From assembly GCA_965275915.1 (NCBI GenBank), contig CBDHYI010000001.1:1-20955 (forward strand): a DNA stretch of 20,955 nt, given 5' to 3'. The notes beneath the pieces are model-generated. The model had not been told where the DNA came from. It ran no database searches and worked only from the letters and a program-made list of their open reading frames with translations. This DNA comes from JBDWFY01 sp965275915. GTDB lineage: Bacteria; Pseudomonadota; Alphaproteobacteria; Rhizobiales; Stappiaceae. A program made the position numbers and the translations under genes. This document shows positions 1 to 8,072 of this stretch, one piece after another (position 1 is the first letter of the stretch; the number at the start of each line of letters is the position of its first letter).

Positions 1-981
1 TACATCTCCCGCCCTGAAATCTCTTATGCTCGCATAATCCAGAAGTGTTTCCAGCTCCGATTTGTTCAAGCGAGCCAACAGCGGATATGTGGGGGAGTGT
101 GTCTTGTCCGCTCCAACGGAGGCAGGATAAAAACCATCGATACTGTCGGATAAATATAACCCTGCCTTTTTGAGGCGCAGGGAGATGAAAATTATCCTGC
201 GTAAAGGCTCCGGTACCTCTTTGAAATGTCCCTCTGCTATATCAATGAATGACTTTATGCTTCCCGGATAAACAAAGATGTTCCAGTTCTCTTCGCACAG
301 GCATGTAATCATCGCCGTTTCTTCAATCAGATAGTTTGTCGAGCAATCTGTTTTTTGCTGAAGACTTAGCGTCTGGTCGAGGTTGGAAACTCGCTGCAAG
401 TATATTTTGGAGAACTCGTTGACAATATTTTGATATTCTGCATTGTTTTTATACAAAAATTGAAAGTAATTAACGTATGAACTGAAGTTTTTTCTATTTT
501 CGATTTCACTGGATCGAATCCACTGAAACGTGCAACTGGCGCTGTAGCGATCAATCAACGGAGCATAGGTTTCTTGGAACATGTCCCCGATAAGTATGGC
601 CTGCTCTCGGCATTTTTCGGCAGAAATACCTTGTGTCACCTGTAAAGTGTAACGGAATAAGGTGTCGGTGAGATTCAAAGCGCATCTGTCAAAATGCCTG
701 CCGATCCATTCAATGCAGGCTTCCAGCTTTGCCATTTCCATGCTGGGACTGCCCAGACTGATGCCGAGTGCGCAGGAATCGTTGTCCTTCAAAACTCTTT
801 TTTCCAGTATCTTTGGCGATACTGATTGCATTTGCGACTTATAGCGCCTTTTGGGAACTCTTATTACCTCTCTGTTTGTTTTAACTCTGTGCTCTGTATC
901 TGATATATTATTACCATTTCCGACTGTGTGTAATAGCTCAATAAGATTTTGATCATATTTACGATTGACCTCTGTTTTCAT
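1..981 (-). CDS. tRNA-dependent cyclodipeptide synthase (XYP type) fused to a Crp-like domain, partial
   Basis: Open frame of 327 codons running off the left edge; the C-terminus is missing. The family uses two aminoacyl-tRNAs to make a cyclic dipeptide. Seen: GISLGS around residue 75, where Ser75 aligns with the AlbC nucleophile Ser37; NYLIEE at 216-221, matching the AlbC Tyr178/Glu182 pair; and VYP at 237-239, matching Tyr202 and position 203. Position 40 of AlbC is Ser78 here and position 203 is Pro, which places it in the XYP rather than the NYQ subfamily. The synthase core ends near residue 275. After a linker, residues 300-327 read PLLARLNKSELETLLDYA then RDFRAGDV, which resembles the start of a Crp/Fnr cyclic-nucleotide-binding domain. 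ATG at 981 has GAGG eight bases upstream; ATGs at 1011 and 1245 are open in frame but lack a Shine-Dalgarno. The gene is AT-rich. The synthase call is firm, the second domain less so. Confidence 0.83.
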   Translation of the reverse strand, partial: MKTEVNRKYDQNLIELLHTVGNGNNISDTEHRVKTNREVIRVPKRRYKSQMQSVSPKILEKRVLKDNDSCALGISLGSPSMEMAKLEACIEWIGRHFDRCALNLTDTLFRYTLQVTQGISAEKCREQAILIGDMFQETYAPLIDRYSASCTFQWIRSSEIENRKNFSSYVNYFQFLYKNNAEYQNIVNEFSKIYLQRVSNLDQTLSLQQKTDCSTNYLIEETAMITCLCEENWNIFVYPGSIKSFIDIAEGHFKEVPEPLRRIIFISLRLKKAGLYLSDSIDGFYPASVGADKTHSPTYPLLARLNKSELETLLDYASIRDFRAGDV

Positions 982-1622
982 GAATTCAACCTCGACGTTA
1001 TAGAGAGTCATTCGAACAACCAAGTGCTTAGATGTCCCCGAATTTGTGACTGCTATTGTCGGATTGAAACAATCCTTAACGATTGAGCCTAAATCAACGC
1101 TTGTAATGTAGAACCTTGGCAGAAATACTGCAAAATCAGCTTGTTTCCTGAGAGTAACGTTGATGGGTGGACTGTATGCCGCAGAGGCCGTCTGCCGGGC
1201 GGAACTGTGGTGCGGCTGGCTATAGCGCTGGTGTTCCTGACTCATCTGGCGGAGTATGAGCGCCGCCTGACGGATTGCAGCAGTCCGGTGTCACAATGCC
1301 GGTCCAGGTGGCTGAAATCGGATTTAACGAAAAACAACTTCTGATTTTCATTTCAAAAATGCACGGAAATATTGTCAGCGAGGCAATTGCGCTTGCACTG
1401 TTCGAACAAAAAATCTCTTTTCGGCACGGAGTTCGAAGCCGTAATAGCAAGTATTTTCAGATGTTTTGATCCGGAACACATCGGACGCCAACCCGGCTCC
1501 GGCGGTAATCACAACTGCTGCGATGGCGGCGGACGCCGTTTTGAAATACCGGGGCGTCAAGCTTTTCCATCAGGGGTGGCCCTGCCGGTGCGGGTCCAGG
1601 GCATCGGGAAAATGAAAAGGTT
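982..1622. other. Gene-poor stretch between permease and cyclodipeptide synthase
   Basis: No gene is confidently seen. The synthase frame stays open upstream to 1293, so 982-1245 may be an N-terminal extension; its composition is AT-rich up to about 1140 and GC-rich beyond. A short minus-strand frame at 1375-1560 is described separately. The change in composition near 1140 and again near 1470 suggests joined pieces of different origin. Confidence 0.5.
1375..1560 (-). pseudogene. Possible 5' remnant of an exported protein gene
   Basis: A 61-residue frame with a TTG start. Residues 1-26 look like a Sec signal peptide: Arg4 and Lys7, then a hydrophobic run AAIAAVVITAGAGLA, then a possible cleavage site before SDVF. 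After about residue 35 the DNA turns AT-rich and the protein has no recognisable character, which suggests the mature part was lost. The family is not recognised. It could also be a chance frame, since the start is not ATG and no strong ribosome binding site is visible. Confidence 0.25.
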
Positions 1623-3287
1623 TCAAGACGTTTTGCAAATGTTGCCATCAGCATTCTGGTCGCCAATATCATCCATACGTTTGGCTTCGGTTGACATAAT
1701 GAATTCACGCGCCACCTCGGCCGGTAATTGACGTGTAGTGGCAAAGTGAAAGATTGCCAGCGACACGACAACAATCAGCACGGAATCGACCATCACCGGA
1801 AGCACATCGAGTCCGCCGCCGAAACTGCCAAGAAAAGAAATCACCGCCATCGCCGCGTAGTAGACAATGAGCCAGGATGAATAGGCGAGATAGAGTGGTT
1901 CGCCATCTTTGCGCAGCGCATTGCGGATAAGGAAATAAACAAGACCCGCGGCCGCGATCAGCAGGATCTTCCAGTTGGTATTCCAGCCGGACCAGTAGAC
2001 GATGAAGCCGACAAAGATGAAGGCGAGCGCCGCGAAGGGCCGGGCTATCGGCACTCTGAACGGGCGTGCATAGTCGGGCACCTGGTGGCGCAGCGCGACA
2101 AGCGCCACCGGACCGATGGCAAGGGACAAGACGGCGGCAGAAGAGATGAAGCCGGCCAATTGGGGCCAGCCGGGCAGTGGTGCCAGGATGAGGATTCCGA
2201 TTGCTGAATTGACAACGATTGCCCAGGCCGGAACCTTGAACCGGTTGAGTTTCGCGAAGAATGCCGGAAACAGTCCGGTTTTGGCCATCGAATAATTGAT
2301 GCGCCCGGACGATCCGACATAGGCAAGCGCGGTACCGCCCGGAGAGATGATCGCATCGGCAAAAATCAGCAGCGCCGCCCATTGCAGCCCCAGAAGCAGC
2401 GCCAGCCCCGCAAACGGGCCGGCGGCAAAATTCTCCACCACCCCGGCCCATCCGTCGGCCAGATGCTCTGCCGGCACCGCACCAATCAGCGCCACTTGCA
2501 ACAACAGATAGATGATCAGGCAGACGACCACGGAGCCGATCAGCGCCAGCGGCACCGTGCGCTCCGGCCGTCTGGCCTCGCCCGCGAGATCGATGACCGC
2601 GCGGAAACCGACAAAGGAAAAGATAATGCCACCGCTCGACACCGCGCCGAGAATGCCGTTGATGCCGTAAGGCGCGAAACCGCCGTATTCGGTAAAGTTT
2701 TCCGCCTGGAACCCGACGACGATCAGCACCACGGCAACCAATGCCGGCACTGCCACCTTCCAGATGGTGATGACAATGCTGGAGCGCACCATCCACTTTA
2801 CGCCGGCGATATTGATGACGGTAAAGATCGCGATCAGCACGGCAGCAACGGCAATACCCTCGGCCGTCAGCACACGGTCGTCGCCCTGGGTGACCGTCAG
2901 CCAGGTGGCGTAATTGGCGGCATATTCGATCACCGCGGTCACCTCGATGGAGACCATCGCCACATAGGCGATCCAACACAGCCAGCCGCTCAAGAAGCCG
3001 CCAAGAGGACCAAGCGCAACATGGGGAATGCGGGCAAGCGCCCCGGCCTCCGGTATCAGCGCGCCCAGTTCGGCATAGATGATCGCCAATGTCAGCGCCA
3101 GCAGGCATCCGATCAACCAGGAGATGATCGCCGCCGGTCCGGCGATCTGCACCGCGTAAAGGGAAGCGAACAGCCAGCCGGATCCGATGATGCCGGTAAG
3201 GCCGGTCAGCAGCATGCCCCAGCTGCCGATATGACGCACGAGTTTTTGCTGACCGCCGCCAGATATGCCGACCGTGACATTAGACAT
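1623..3287 (-). CDS. APC superfamily amino-acid permease
   Basis: 554-residue integral membrane protein with about twelve or more hydrophobic helices. The N-terminal pattern GLTGIIGSGWLFA (residues 29-41) is the helix-1 substrate-binding motif of the amino acid-polyamine-organocation superfamily. Overall it resembles YveA-type aspartate/proton symporters, but the substrate cannot be read from sequence. It acts in the inner membrane as a proton-coupled importer by family analogy. ATG at 3287 is preceded by GGGGGA at good spacing. The upstream region carries a tandem 28-bp repeat with half-sites resembling the operator of the neighbouring MarR-GNAT regulator, which points to control by that protein. 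The hydrophilic C-terminal tail is about 35 residues. Confidence 0.9.
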   Translation of the reverse strand: MSNVTVGISGGGQQKLVRHIGSWGMLLTGLTGIIGSGWLFASLYAVQIAGPAAIISWLIGCLLALTLAIIYAELGALIPEAGALARIPHVALGPLGGFLSGWLCWIAYVAMVSIEVTAVIEYAANYATWLTVTQGDDRVLTAEGIAVAAVLIAIFTVINIAGVKWMVRSSIVITIWKVAVPALVAVVLIVVGFQAENFTEYGGFAPYGINGILGAVSSGGIIFSFVGFRAVIDLAGEARRPERTVPLALIGSVVVCLIIYLLLQVALIGAVPAEHLADGWAGVVENFAAGPFAGLALLLGLQWAALLIFADAIISPGGTALAYVGSSGRINYSMAKTGLFPAFFAKLNRFKVPAWAIVVNSAIGILILAPLPGWPQLAGFISSAAVLSLAIGPVALVALRHQVPDYARPFRVPIARPFAALAFIFVGFIVYWSGWNTNWKILLIAAAGLVYFLIRNALRKDGEPLYLAYSSWLIVYYAAMAVISFLGSFGGGLDVLPVMVDSVLIVVVSLAIFHFATTRQLPAEVAREFIMSTEAKRMDDIGDQNADGNICKTS

Positions 3288-3537
3288 TTGATTCCCCCGT
3301 TATGCGCCCCGCTGCAACTATTAATAAGTCTGCGCACCGATGCAACTATGAATGAGTCCGCGTACCGGTTCAATTTCATTCCGGACGTGATCCGCAGGAA
3401 GTTGGACAAGGCATGAACCGTCTTGAGCAAATCCGGTTCAACTGGCCGTCAGGCGCCGCGCCATCATTAAGATGGTGCTTTGCAATCCGTTGAAGGAGAC
3501 GCTTGCTTCGTTTGCGAAATCAAGGTCCGCCTGACCT
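3288..3537. promoter_or_regulatory. Permease upstream region
   Basis: 250 bases between the MarR-GNAT stop and the permease start. It holds the tandem 28-bp repeat at 3313-3368. On the minus strand TTGCAT, a 17-base spacer and AATAGT could serve as a weak promoter inside the repeat. No terminator for the upstream gene was identified. Confidence 0.35.
3313..3368. repeat. Two tandem 28-bp repeats upstream of the permease
   Basis: Units 3313-3340 and 3341-3368 match at 23 of 28 positions. Each begins TGCAACTAT, so on the minus strand each ends ATAGTTGCA. This is close to ATAGTTGTA, the half-site of the palindrome over the neighbouring MarR-GNAT promoter. The 28-bp period is not far from three helical turns, so bound proteins would lie near the same face. 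Confidence 0.6.
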
Positions 3538-4524
3538 CTATCCGAGCTGAGGGAGATACTGTTGCACCTGGCCCCCGCGCCGCCGCACAAATTCCTGTTC
3601 GATCACCTCCGTGCCCCATTGCCGGCCCGGTGTCTCGTGCGCCAGCGCAAAGCCGAATTTCTCGTACAGGTGACGCGCAGTATCGAGCCCTTGGAATGTC
3701 CAGAGGCGCGTGCGATCAAAACCGTTCAGATCCACAAAGCTCGTTGCTTTGCTTAGCAGGAGGTTCCCGATGCCCATACCTTGCGACCTGGGGCTGACGA
3801 TAAACCAGCGCAGATGGCTTGCTTCTTCGCCCAGATCCTCACCATCAAGGGAGAGAGACCCAAGCAACTCGTTACCCCTGTAGGCTGAGAAGATGGCGTT
3901 CACGGGGTTGTCGATCCGGCCCATGAACTCAGACAATTCCGTTGCGACCTTGCGTTCAAAAACAGCGTCAAACCTGTAGTGCTGTGAGTAGAACAAGGCA
4001 TGAAGGTGCGCCACCGAGGCGATCACCCCGGGACAGTAGCCTTCCCGTATCTCGACTTCCGCCACAATGCCCGATGTATGCTGATCCTTCGCGCCCAGGG
4101 ATTTGGCGAAAAGGCAGAGGCCCGTTTCGATCTGAGCAACATCCTCTGCAGACAGAACATCAAGGGCAGATCGCAGCTGCCGCCGCGCAAAGCATTCGAC
4201 TTCGCTAAGCAGGTGTTTTCCATCGGGTGTCAACAAAAGAACACGGGATCTTTTGTCATTCGGGTCAGCGGCGACTTTGATCAAACCTTCGTTCTCCAGC
4301 TTTCGAACGAGGCGACTGACACTGGATTTCTCGAGATGGAGAAGCGCGCCGAGGTCGCTTGCGTTGGTCACGGTGCCATATCCCAGCTCGATAATCGTAT
4401 GCACCGCCGAAGGGGACAGTTCTGTGCCTGCCAGACCTTTCTGCATGAAACCAAGCTCGCGCACGATATGCCGCGCAGCGGAGCGCATTTTATCGATACG
4501 GTCGGTCGTCGCGGGTTGATACAT
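3538..4524 (-). CDS. MarR-GNAT bifunctional regulator/acetyltransferase
   Basis: 328 residues from ATG 4524; a TTG five codons upstream is possible but lies inside the promoter. Residues about 10-140 form a MarR winged helix, with the recognition helix near SSVSRLVRKLENEGLI and the wing at DPNDKRSRV. Residues about 160-320 form a GNAT N-acetyltransferase fold, with the acetyl-CoA loop RSQGMGIGNLLL and the late motif ARHLYEKFGF. Family members couple DNA binding to an acetyltransferase-like domain; the acceptor is unknown. Its promoter overlaps a perfect palindrome, pointing to autorepression. The permease gene follows in the same direction and is the likely second target. Confidence 0.9.
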   Translation of the reverse strand: MYQPATTDRIDKMRSAARHIVRELGFMQKGLAGTELSPSAVHTIIELGYGTVTNASDLGALLHLEKSSVSRLVRKLENEGLIKVAADPNDKRSRVLLLTPDGKHLLSEVECFARRQLRSALDVLSAEDVAQIETGLCLFAKSLGAKDQHTSGIVAEVEIREGYCPGVIASVAHLHALFYSQHYRFDAVFERKVATELSEFMGRIDNPVNAIFSAYRGNELLGSLSLDGEDLGEEASHLRWFIVSPRSQGMGIGNLLLSKATSFVDLNGFDRTRLWTFQGLDTARHLYEKFGFALAHETPGRQWGTEVIEQEFVRRRGGQVQQYLPQLG

Positions 4525-4543
4525 AGTTGTATGATACAACTAT
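4523..4543. promoter_or_regulatory. 21-bp palindromic operator over the MarR-GNAT promoter
   Basis: ATAGTTGTAT, a central G, then ATACAACTAT: a perfect inverted repeat. It covers the -10 element and the start codon of the MarR-GNAT gene. Length and symmetry fit a MarR dimer site. Confidence 0.7.
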
Positions 4544-4559
4544 ATTGTTTGCCTGTCCA
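4531..4559 (-). promoter_or_regulatory. Sigma70-type promoter for a leaderless MarR-GNAT message
   Basis: On the minus strand: TGGACA (4554-4559), a 17-base spacer, TATCAT (4531-4536). Each box differs from consensus at one base. Six bases separate the -10 box from the ATG at 4524, so transcription should start at or beside the A of the ATG. No Shine-Dalgarno is present, consistent with a leaderless message. Confidence 0.65.
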
Positions 4560-5141
4560 GTGACAGCGGACGTCCGCCCTATTGCAGCATTGCGGGAGTT
4601 TGGGCTCTGTCCGGCCGAATCCCGCGTCACGGCAATTTCCTTTTTGCCGCCTCGGATGGAGGTGTCAATCGCGGCCCTTAGCTGCCGTCGGTTGCTTTAT
4701 TGATCTCACAATCTGAATTCCGCATTGCTGCCTTTTGGAAGAGTATCACAAGAGAAAATGTTAGTGACAACTCCGGCATCAAATAATGGAAAGATAACCG
4801 ACCTTTTGATCAGTTTTTTCTTGATTCGCTGGTGGTTTCTCATCGAACTTAAGTAGCCCGATTGCCAAAGCGAATACGCCACACAACTCATTGCCGGCAA
4901 CCAGCCGGGCCCGCAGACCGATCTCGAACAGCGCGCGCATTCTAATCAGTACACATCCTCGGCGACACAAAAATCCGGGTAGCGCGCTTACACTGTTTCG
5001 CTTGTTGCGTGATTAGACATATTGTTTGCAGGATGACTGCTTTTTTCATCATTTGTCGGGCGCAACACTGTGCGATTTTCCGCGCCACCGGGCTCACGGA
5101 AATGATCTGATTACACCTGTCACTTCCGTTTGCAATTAACC
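4560..5141. other. Gap with no recognised gene
   Basis: About 580 bases between the regulator and the DUF805-like gene. Several frames of 60-110 residues are open on the minus strand (for example 4779-4970) but none has a recognisable fold, a good start or convincing codon use. Composition drops toward AT-rich from about 4690 onward. No repeat boundary was seen. Confidence 0.5.
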
Positions 5142-6644
5142 TCAGATGTCGGGCAGATAATCCTGGAGAAAATCGGCCAACTTCATCCTTTTCGGAACGT
5201 CTGATTGATCCTTCTTGCGAACCCATCCTCGTTTCGCCAGCAATGGCAGAGGTGTAGGCCGGAACCAATTGGTATGAACCCAAAGACCGATCAGGCTGTC
5301 TTGATCAGGCGCGATGAGCCGAAGTTCTATGGCATCATCAGTGCTGCCTTGCAGACCGCCTTCGGAATTTCTGACTTCCTTGTAATAACGGCTCTTCTTG
5401 TCAGTTTCGATGATAAGGTACTGATTTGGCAGTTGGGATATTCTCACACCTTTACCGGAACGATTACGCGCTGGTCTATCATACTGGAACATTGAACCGT
5501 CGGACTTAAGGCGGATGAAGTGCTGTAGATTTGTATTTCTCCAGAAGTCCGAAACAACAAAAGATGTCGACTTTGATACGATTGTATCGGGTGCATTCTG
5601 TAGTGGTAGTGTCGGAATAGAGGCAATCTCTAATACTTCTTTTCGCTCAAGCTGCCATATGGCCAAATGCTCATATGCCCAAATACCGAAAGGCATAGTT
5701 GTAGCAAGAAGTATTGCTACAGATACTTTAGATCTGCGTAGCCTGAAATAGAAAATAGCCATTATAATTGAAGAATATATGAGAATGGTTGGCAAAATGA
5801 ACTGCTGGGAAATTAATGAGAACGAATAGTCAGGGGAGTAGAAACTTTCGCCGTCGAGCGACAATACAAAATATGTCAGCATCACGATGATAAACGCAAT
5901 CAGTACAGAGAAATTCGAATATCTATTTAAGAGCCTGTCGGAGCTTTCCTGTTGTTTCGCGGTTCTTTTTAGCAAGGCTGCTTTCTGTGCCCAAAGCAAC
6001 CAGAAACAAGGTAAGATTAAAGCGGAAGTAAAAATATATTCTGATTTAAATATAAAGAATTTAAATAACGGATTTCTTAGTGATTGAATTGAGAAATTTA
6101 GAATATCTTTTTCTGGTAAATCAGATATTGCTATGGATATCTTAAATGTCGAAGCTATTGCCGCAATGGAAATAGATACGTACAAGAGAGTCATAGGAAT
6201 TTTACTGGATTTTGCTTCGCCGCCTGATGGCATTAGGCAAAGAAAGGAGGCAAATATTAGAGTCAAGACTGCGAAGAGTCCGCGACCAAAACCAGCGGAA
6301 TTTAAGAACATCGTTAGGGTACCTGTTTGACCACTTACGAATGCAAAAATTAAAAGTGGCAGTAGCAGTCCGCTTCCGGAGTAAAGGCCTATATCCCGAG
6401 CTCTCCGAAGAGAAATGCCAACAAATGAGAACAAGAATAAATCTTCGATGATGCGCAGAAACTGGTTTTGCGTCATAAACCGCAGCGCACCACATGCACC
6501 GTCTATTTGAGTGCAGCCGGAGGACTCAATCAGTGTATCCATGCTTAAGCCAGCGACATAAACTGCTGGAAGTAATATCAGGAATCTTACAAGAAGCGCG
6601 GTCGCAAATCTTGCTCGCTGAATTGATCCAAAAAAGCTGAACAC
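5142..6644 (-). CDS. DUF805-like multi-pass membrane protein with long C-terminal domain
   Basis: 500 residues from GTG 6644, with GAGG seven bases upstream. The first 100 residues resemble DUF805: an N-terminal FSFFGSIQRARFATALL and, after two helices, LRRARDIGLYSGSGLLLPL, which matches the family's charged RR-x-D-G motif. More membrane segments follow to about residue 335, for roughly eight or more in total. Residues 340-500 are hydrophilic and likely exposed, with no recognised domain. DUF805 proteins are normally much shorter, so the C-terminal part is an addition. The gene is clearly more AT-rich than its GC-rich neighbours, which suggests transfer. Function is unknown, and no operon partner is visible. 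Confidence 0.75.
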   Translation of the reverse strand: MFSFFGSIQRARFATALLVRFLILLPAVYVAGLSMDTLIESSGCTQIDGACGALRFMTQNQFLRIIEDLFLFSFVGISLRRARDIGLYSGSGLLLPLLIFAFVSGQTGTLTMFLNSAGFGRGLFAVLTLIFASFLCLMPSGGEAKSSKIPMTLLYVSISIAAIASTFKISIAISDLPEKDILNFSIQSLRNPLFKFFIFKSEYIFTSALILPCFWLLWAQKAALLKRTAKQQESSDRLLNRYSNFSVLIAFIIVMLTYFVLSLDGESFYSPDYSFSLISQQFILPTILIYSSIIMAIFYFRLRRSKVSVAILLATTMPFGIWAYEHLAIWQLERKEVLEIASIPTLPLQNAPDTIVSKSTSFVVSDFWRNTNLQHFIRLKSDGSMFQYDRPARNRSGKGVRISQLPNQYLIIETDKKSRYYKEVRNSEGGLQGSTDDAIELRLIAPDQDSLIGLWVHTNWFRPTPLPLLAKRGWVRKKDQSDVPKRMKLADFLQDYLPDI

Positions 6645-6930
6645 ACCGGAACCTCAAATCAACAAATCCGACAAAATATGCAACCGAATTAAGAAAAATA
6701 AATTAATGCAATAATAAGGGGTGCTTGGATTGTTTAACCCTCAGCATCAACGGCGTATTGCCTCGTGCACGAATATTGGCGAGGGTGATACAATAAAGTT
6801 GACAGCGACGTATATCGCAGCCGGCAAATGGTCCACCCGAAAATACATGAACATGACACCGCTCTACGTGGCGCAAAACCAAACACAAGGAGCCGTCGCC
6901 TGAAAACCAAAGTGCGAAAGATCTTTGACA
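6645..6930. other. AT-rich spacer, no gene recognised
   Basis: 286 bases upstream of the DUF805-like gene. A GTG-started 60-residue frame on the plus strand (6721-6903) has no recognisable features. The stretch at 6680-6720 is very AT-rich and could hold the promoter for the DUF805-like gene, but no clear boxes were fixed. Confidence 0.4.
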
Positions 6931-7485
6931 CTACCCATTGAAATGAGCTTCATCGAGGACGAAATACCTGAACTCATACTCTCGCTGGAGCTCGCCTTCG
7001 AGGTATTCGCGGCGGGGCAACGTATGGGTCTTCGCCTTCTGGCGTCTCCCGGGCGGCGCCCCCTTTTTGTGCCTGCGCGTATCGTTTCTGGAAGCGCGTC
7101 AAAGTCTCATCTTCATTACGGGGTGCGAAGGCGATACGAACGCCGACCATCGCTCCTCGCCATTCAAGGTTGGGTTGGGAAGTAGGTCGATAACTTGATG
7201 CAGGTCCACCTTTTTGACCCCAAACCATAGATCAAGCGACAAGATTGGAAGTGTAGCGTTCGCTTGACCGGCTCCAAACGCATCGATGTCGCTCCAGCGG
7301 CATGCGCTTATGTGATGAAAGCTGACGTGGTCACGGGCACCGACTATGAAGAAGTGCATTGCGTGGGCAACGGAAGTCTTGCCGCTGTTATTTGCACCCA
7401 CAAAAATCGAGATTTCGCGATCTAGATCAATCTTGACGTCCGCCAGGCGACGGTAGTTCCTAACTCTCATCTTGCTCAAATGCAT
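6931..7485 (-). pseudogene. OLD-family ATP-dependent nuclease, truncated and frameshifted
   Basis: The N-terminal ATPase part of an overcoming-lysogenization-defect family protein. From ATG 7485 the frame reads MHLSKMRVRNYRRLADVKID and then a Walker A motif GANNSGKTS. The frame breaks at 7170-7179, where TTGGG is tandemly duplicated; removing one copy restores LLPNLEWRGAMVGVRIAFAP. A second shift near 7010-7025 is needed to reach REYLEGELQREYEFRYFV, and a TAG at 6931 ends the remnant. About 180 residues remain of a family that usually exceeds 500, and the C-terminal Toprim nuclease domain is absent. The gene is dead as it stands. Confidence 0.72.
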
Positions 7486-7749
7486 TGCGCGTCCAATCTC
7501 CGATAGCTCGACCCAAAAACAATGCCTTAGGTTGATCGACAACGCTAGGAAGTGCGTCCCGCCTGCTTAGGCATACCAAGCATCTATTCCGAAATGTCAG
7601 CTTTCAATAAACTGCGCCCAGCATATCGCATCCGCAGCGAACTTCTGCTTCCCCCTCCAATTCGGTCGTCAGGTGAATTGCAATTGGCGCCAAAGCCGGG
7701 CCCATTTTACACCCTTGCCATACAGAGTATCAATGGTTGCAGGGCGACG

Positions 7750-8029
7750 GAGATGCTTTGCGCCATCGCTTGTCACCTGCCCATCGAGCGCGGGACCGGC
7801 GGATATTTTCGGCAAGGAGATCGGCCGCAATTTTCCGGCATGGCTGCTTTACCGAAAGCTCATCAGCGATGGCCCGCGTGGGTCACGCCCCGGTGCTCCA
7901 CATACCTTCCTGACCACGCCCGAATTCCCGGCGATGCTCGATCTGAAGAGCCTACCGGATTTGCCGGAGCTTGAGTTCGACAGCAGCACCCCGGCTCGGG
8001 GTGATCGCTTTCAACCAGTCGGGAGTTGA
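7750..8029 (+). pseudogene. scpB: scpB-like segregation protein, C-terminal remnant with frameshift
   Basis: Two frames joined by a shift near 7788-7795 give ScpB-like winged-helix sequence: EMLCAIACHLPIERG in one frame, then ADIFGKEIGRNF, GAPHTFLTTPEF and LDLKSLPDLPELEF in the next, ending at TGA 8027-8029. The GRP/GAPHTF-TTPEFL-LKSLRDLP pattern is the ScpB C-terminal signature. ScpB partners SMC and ScpA in chromosome condensation. No intact N-terminal half is present; the sequence upstream (7486-7749) is unrecognised. Orphan ScpB copies are common on alphaproteobacterial plasmids, so this may be plasmid debris (inference). Confidence 0.62.
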
Positions 8030-8072
8030 TTGAGATTACTGAGAATTCAGAAGAAGATGCCATTGGCGGCTT

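Noticed and set aside
2382..3416. 344-residue plus-strand frame
   Set aside because: It runs antisense to the permease and its product is a composition-biased Arg/Gln/Asp/His mix; a shadow of GC-rich coding DNA.
4000..4563. 187-residue plus-strand frame
   Set aside because: Antisense to the MarR-GNAT gene; no recognisable domain.
6721..6903. 60-residue plus-strand frame
   Set aside because: GTG start, no ribosome binding site and no recognisable features.
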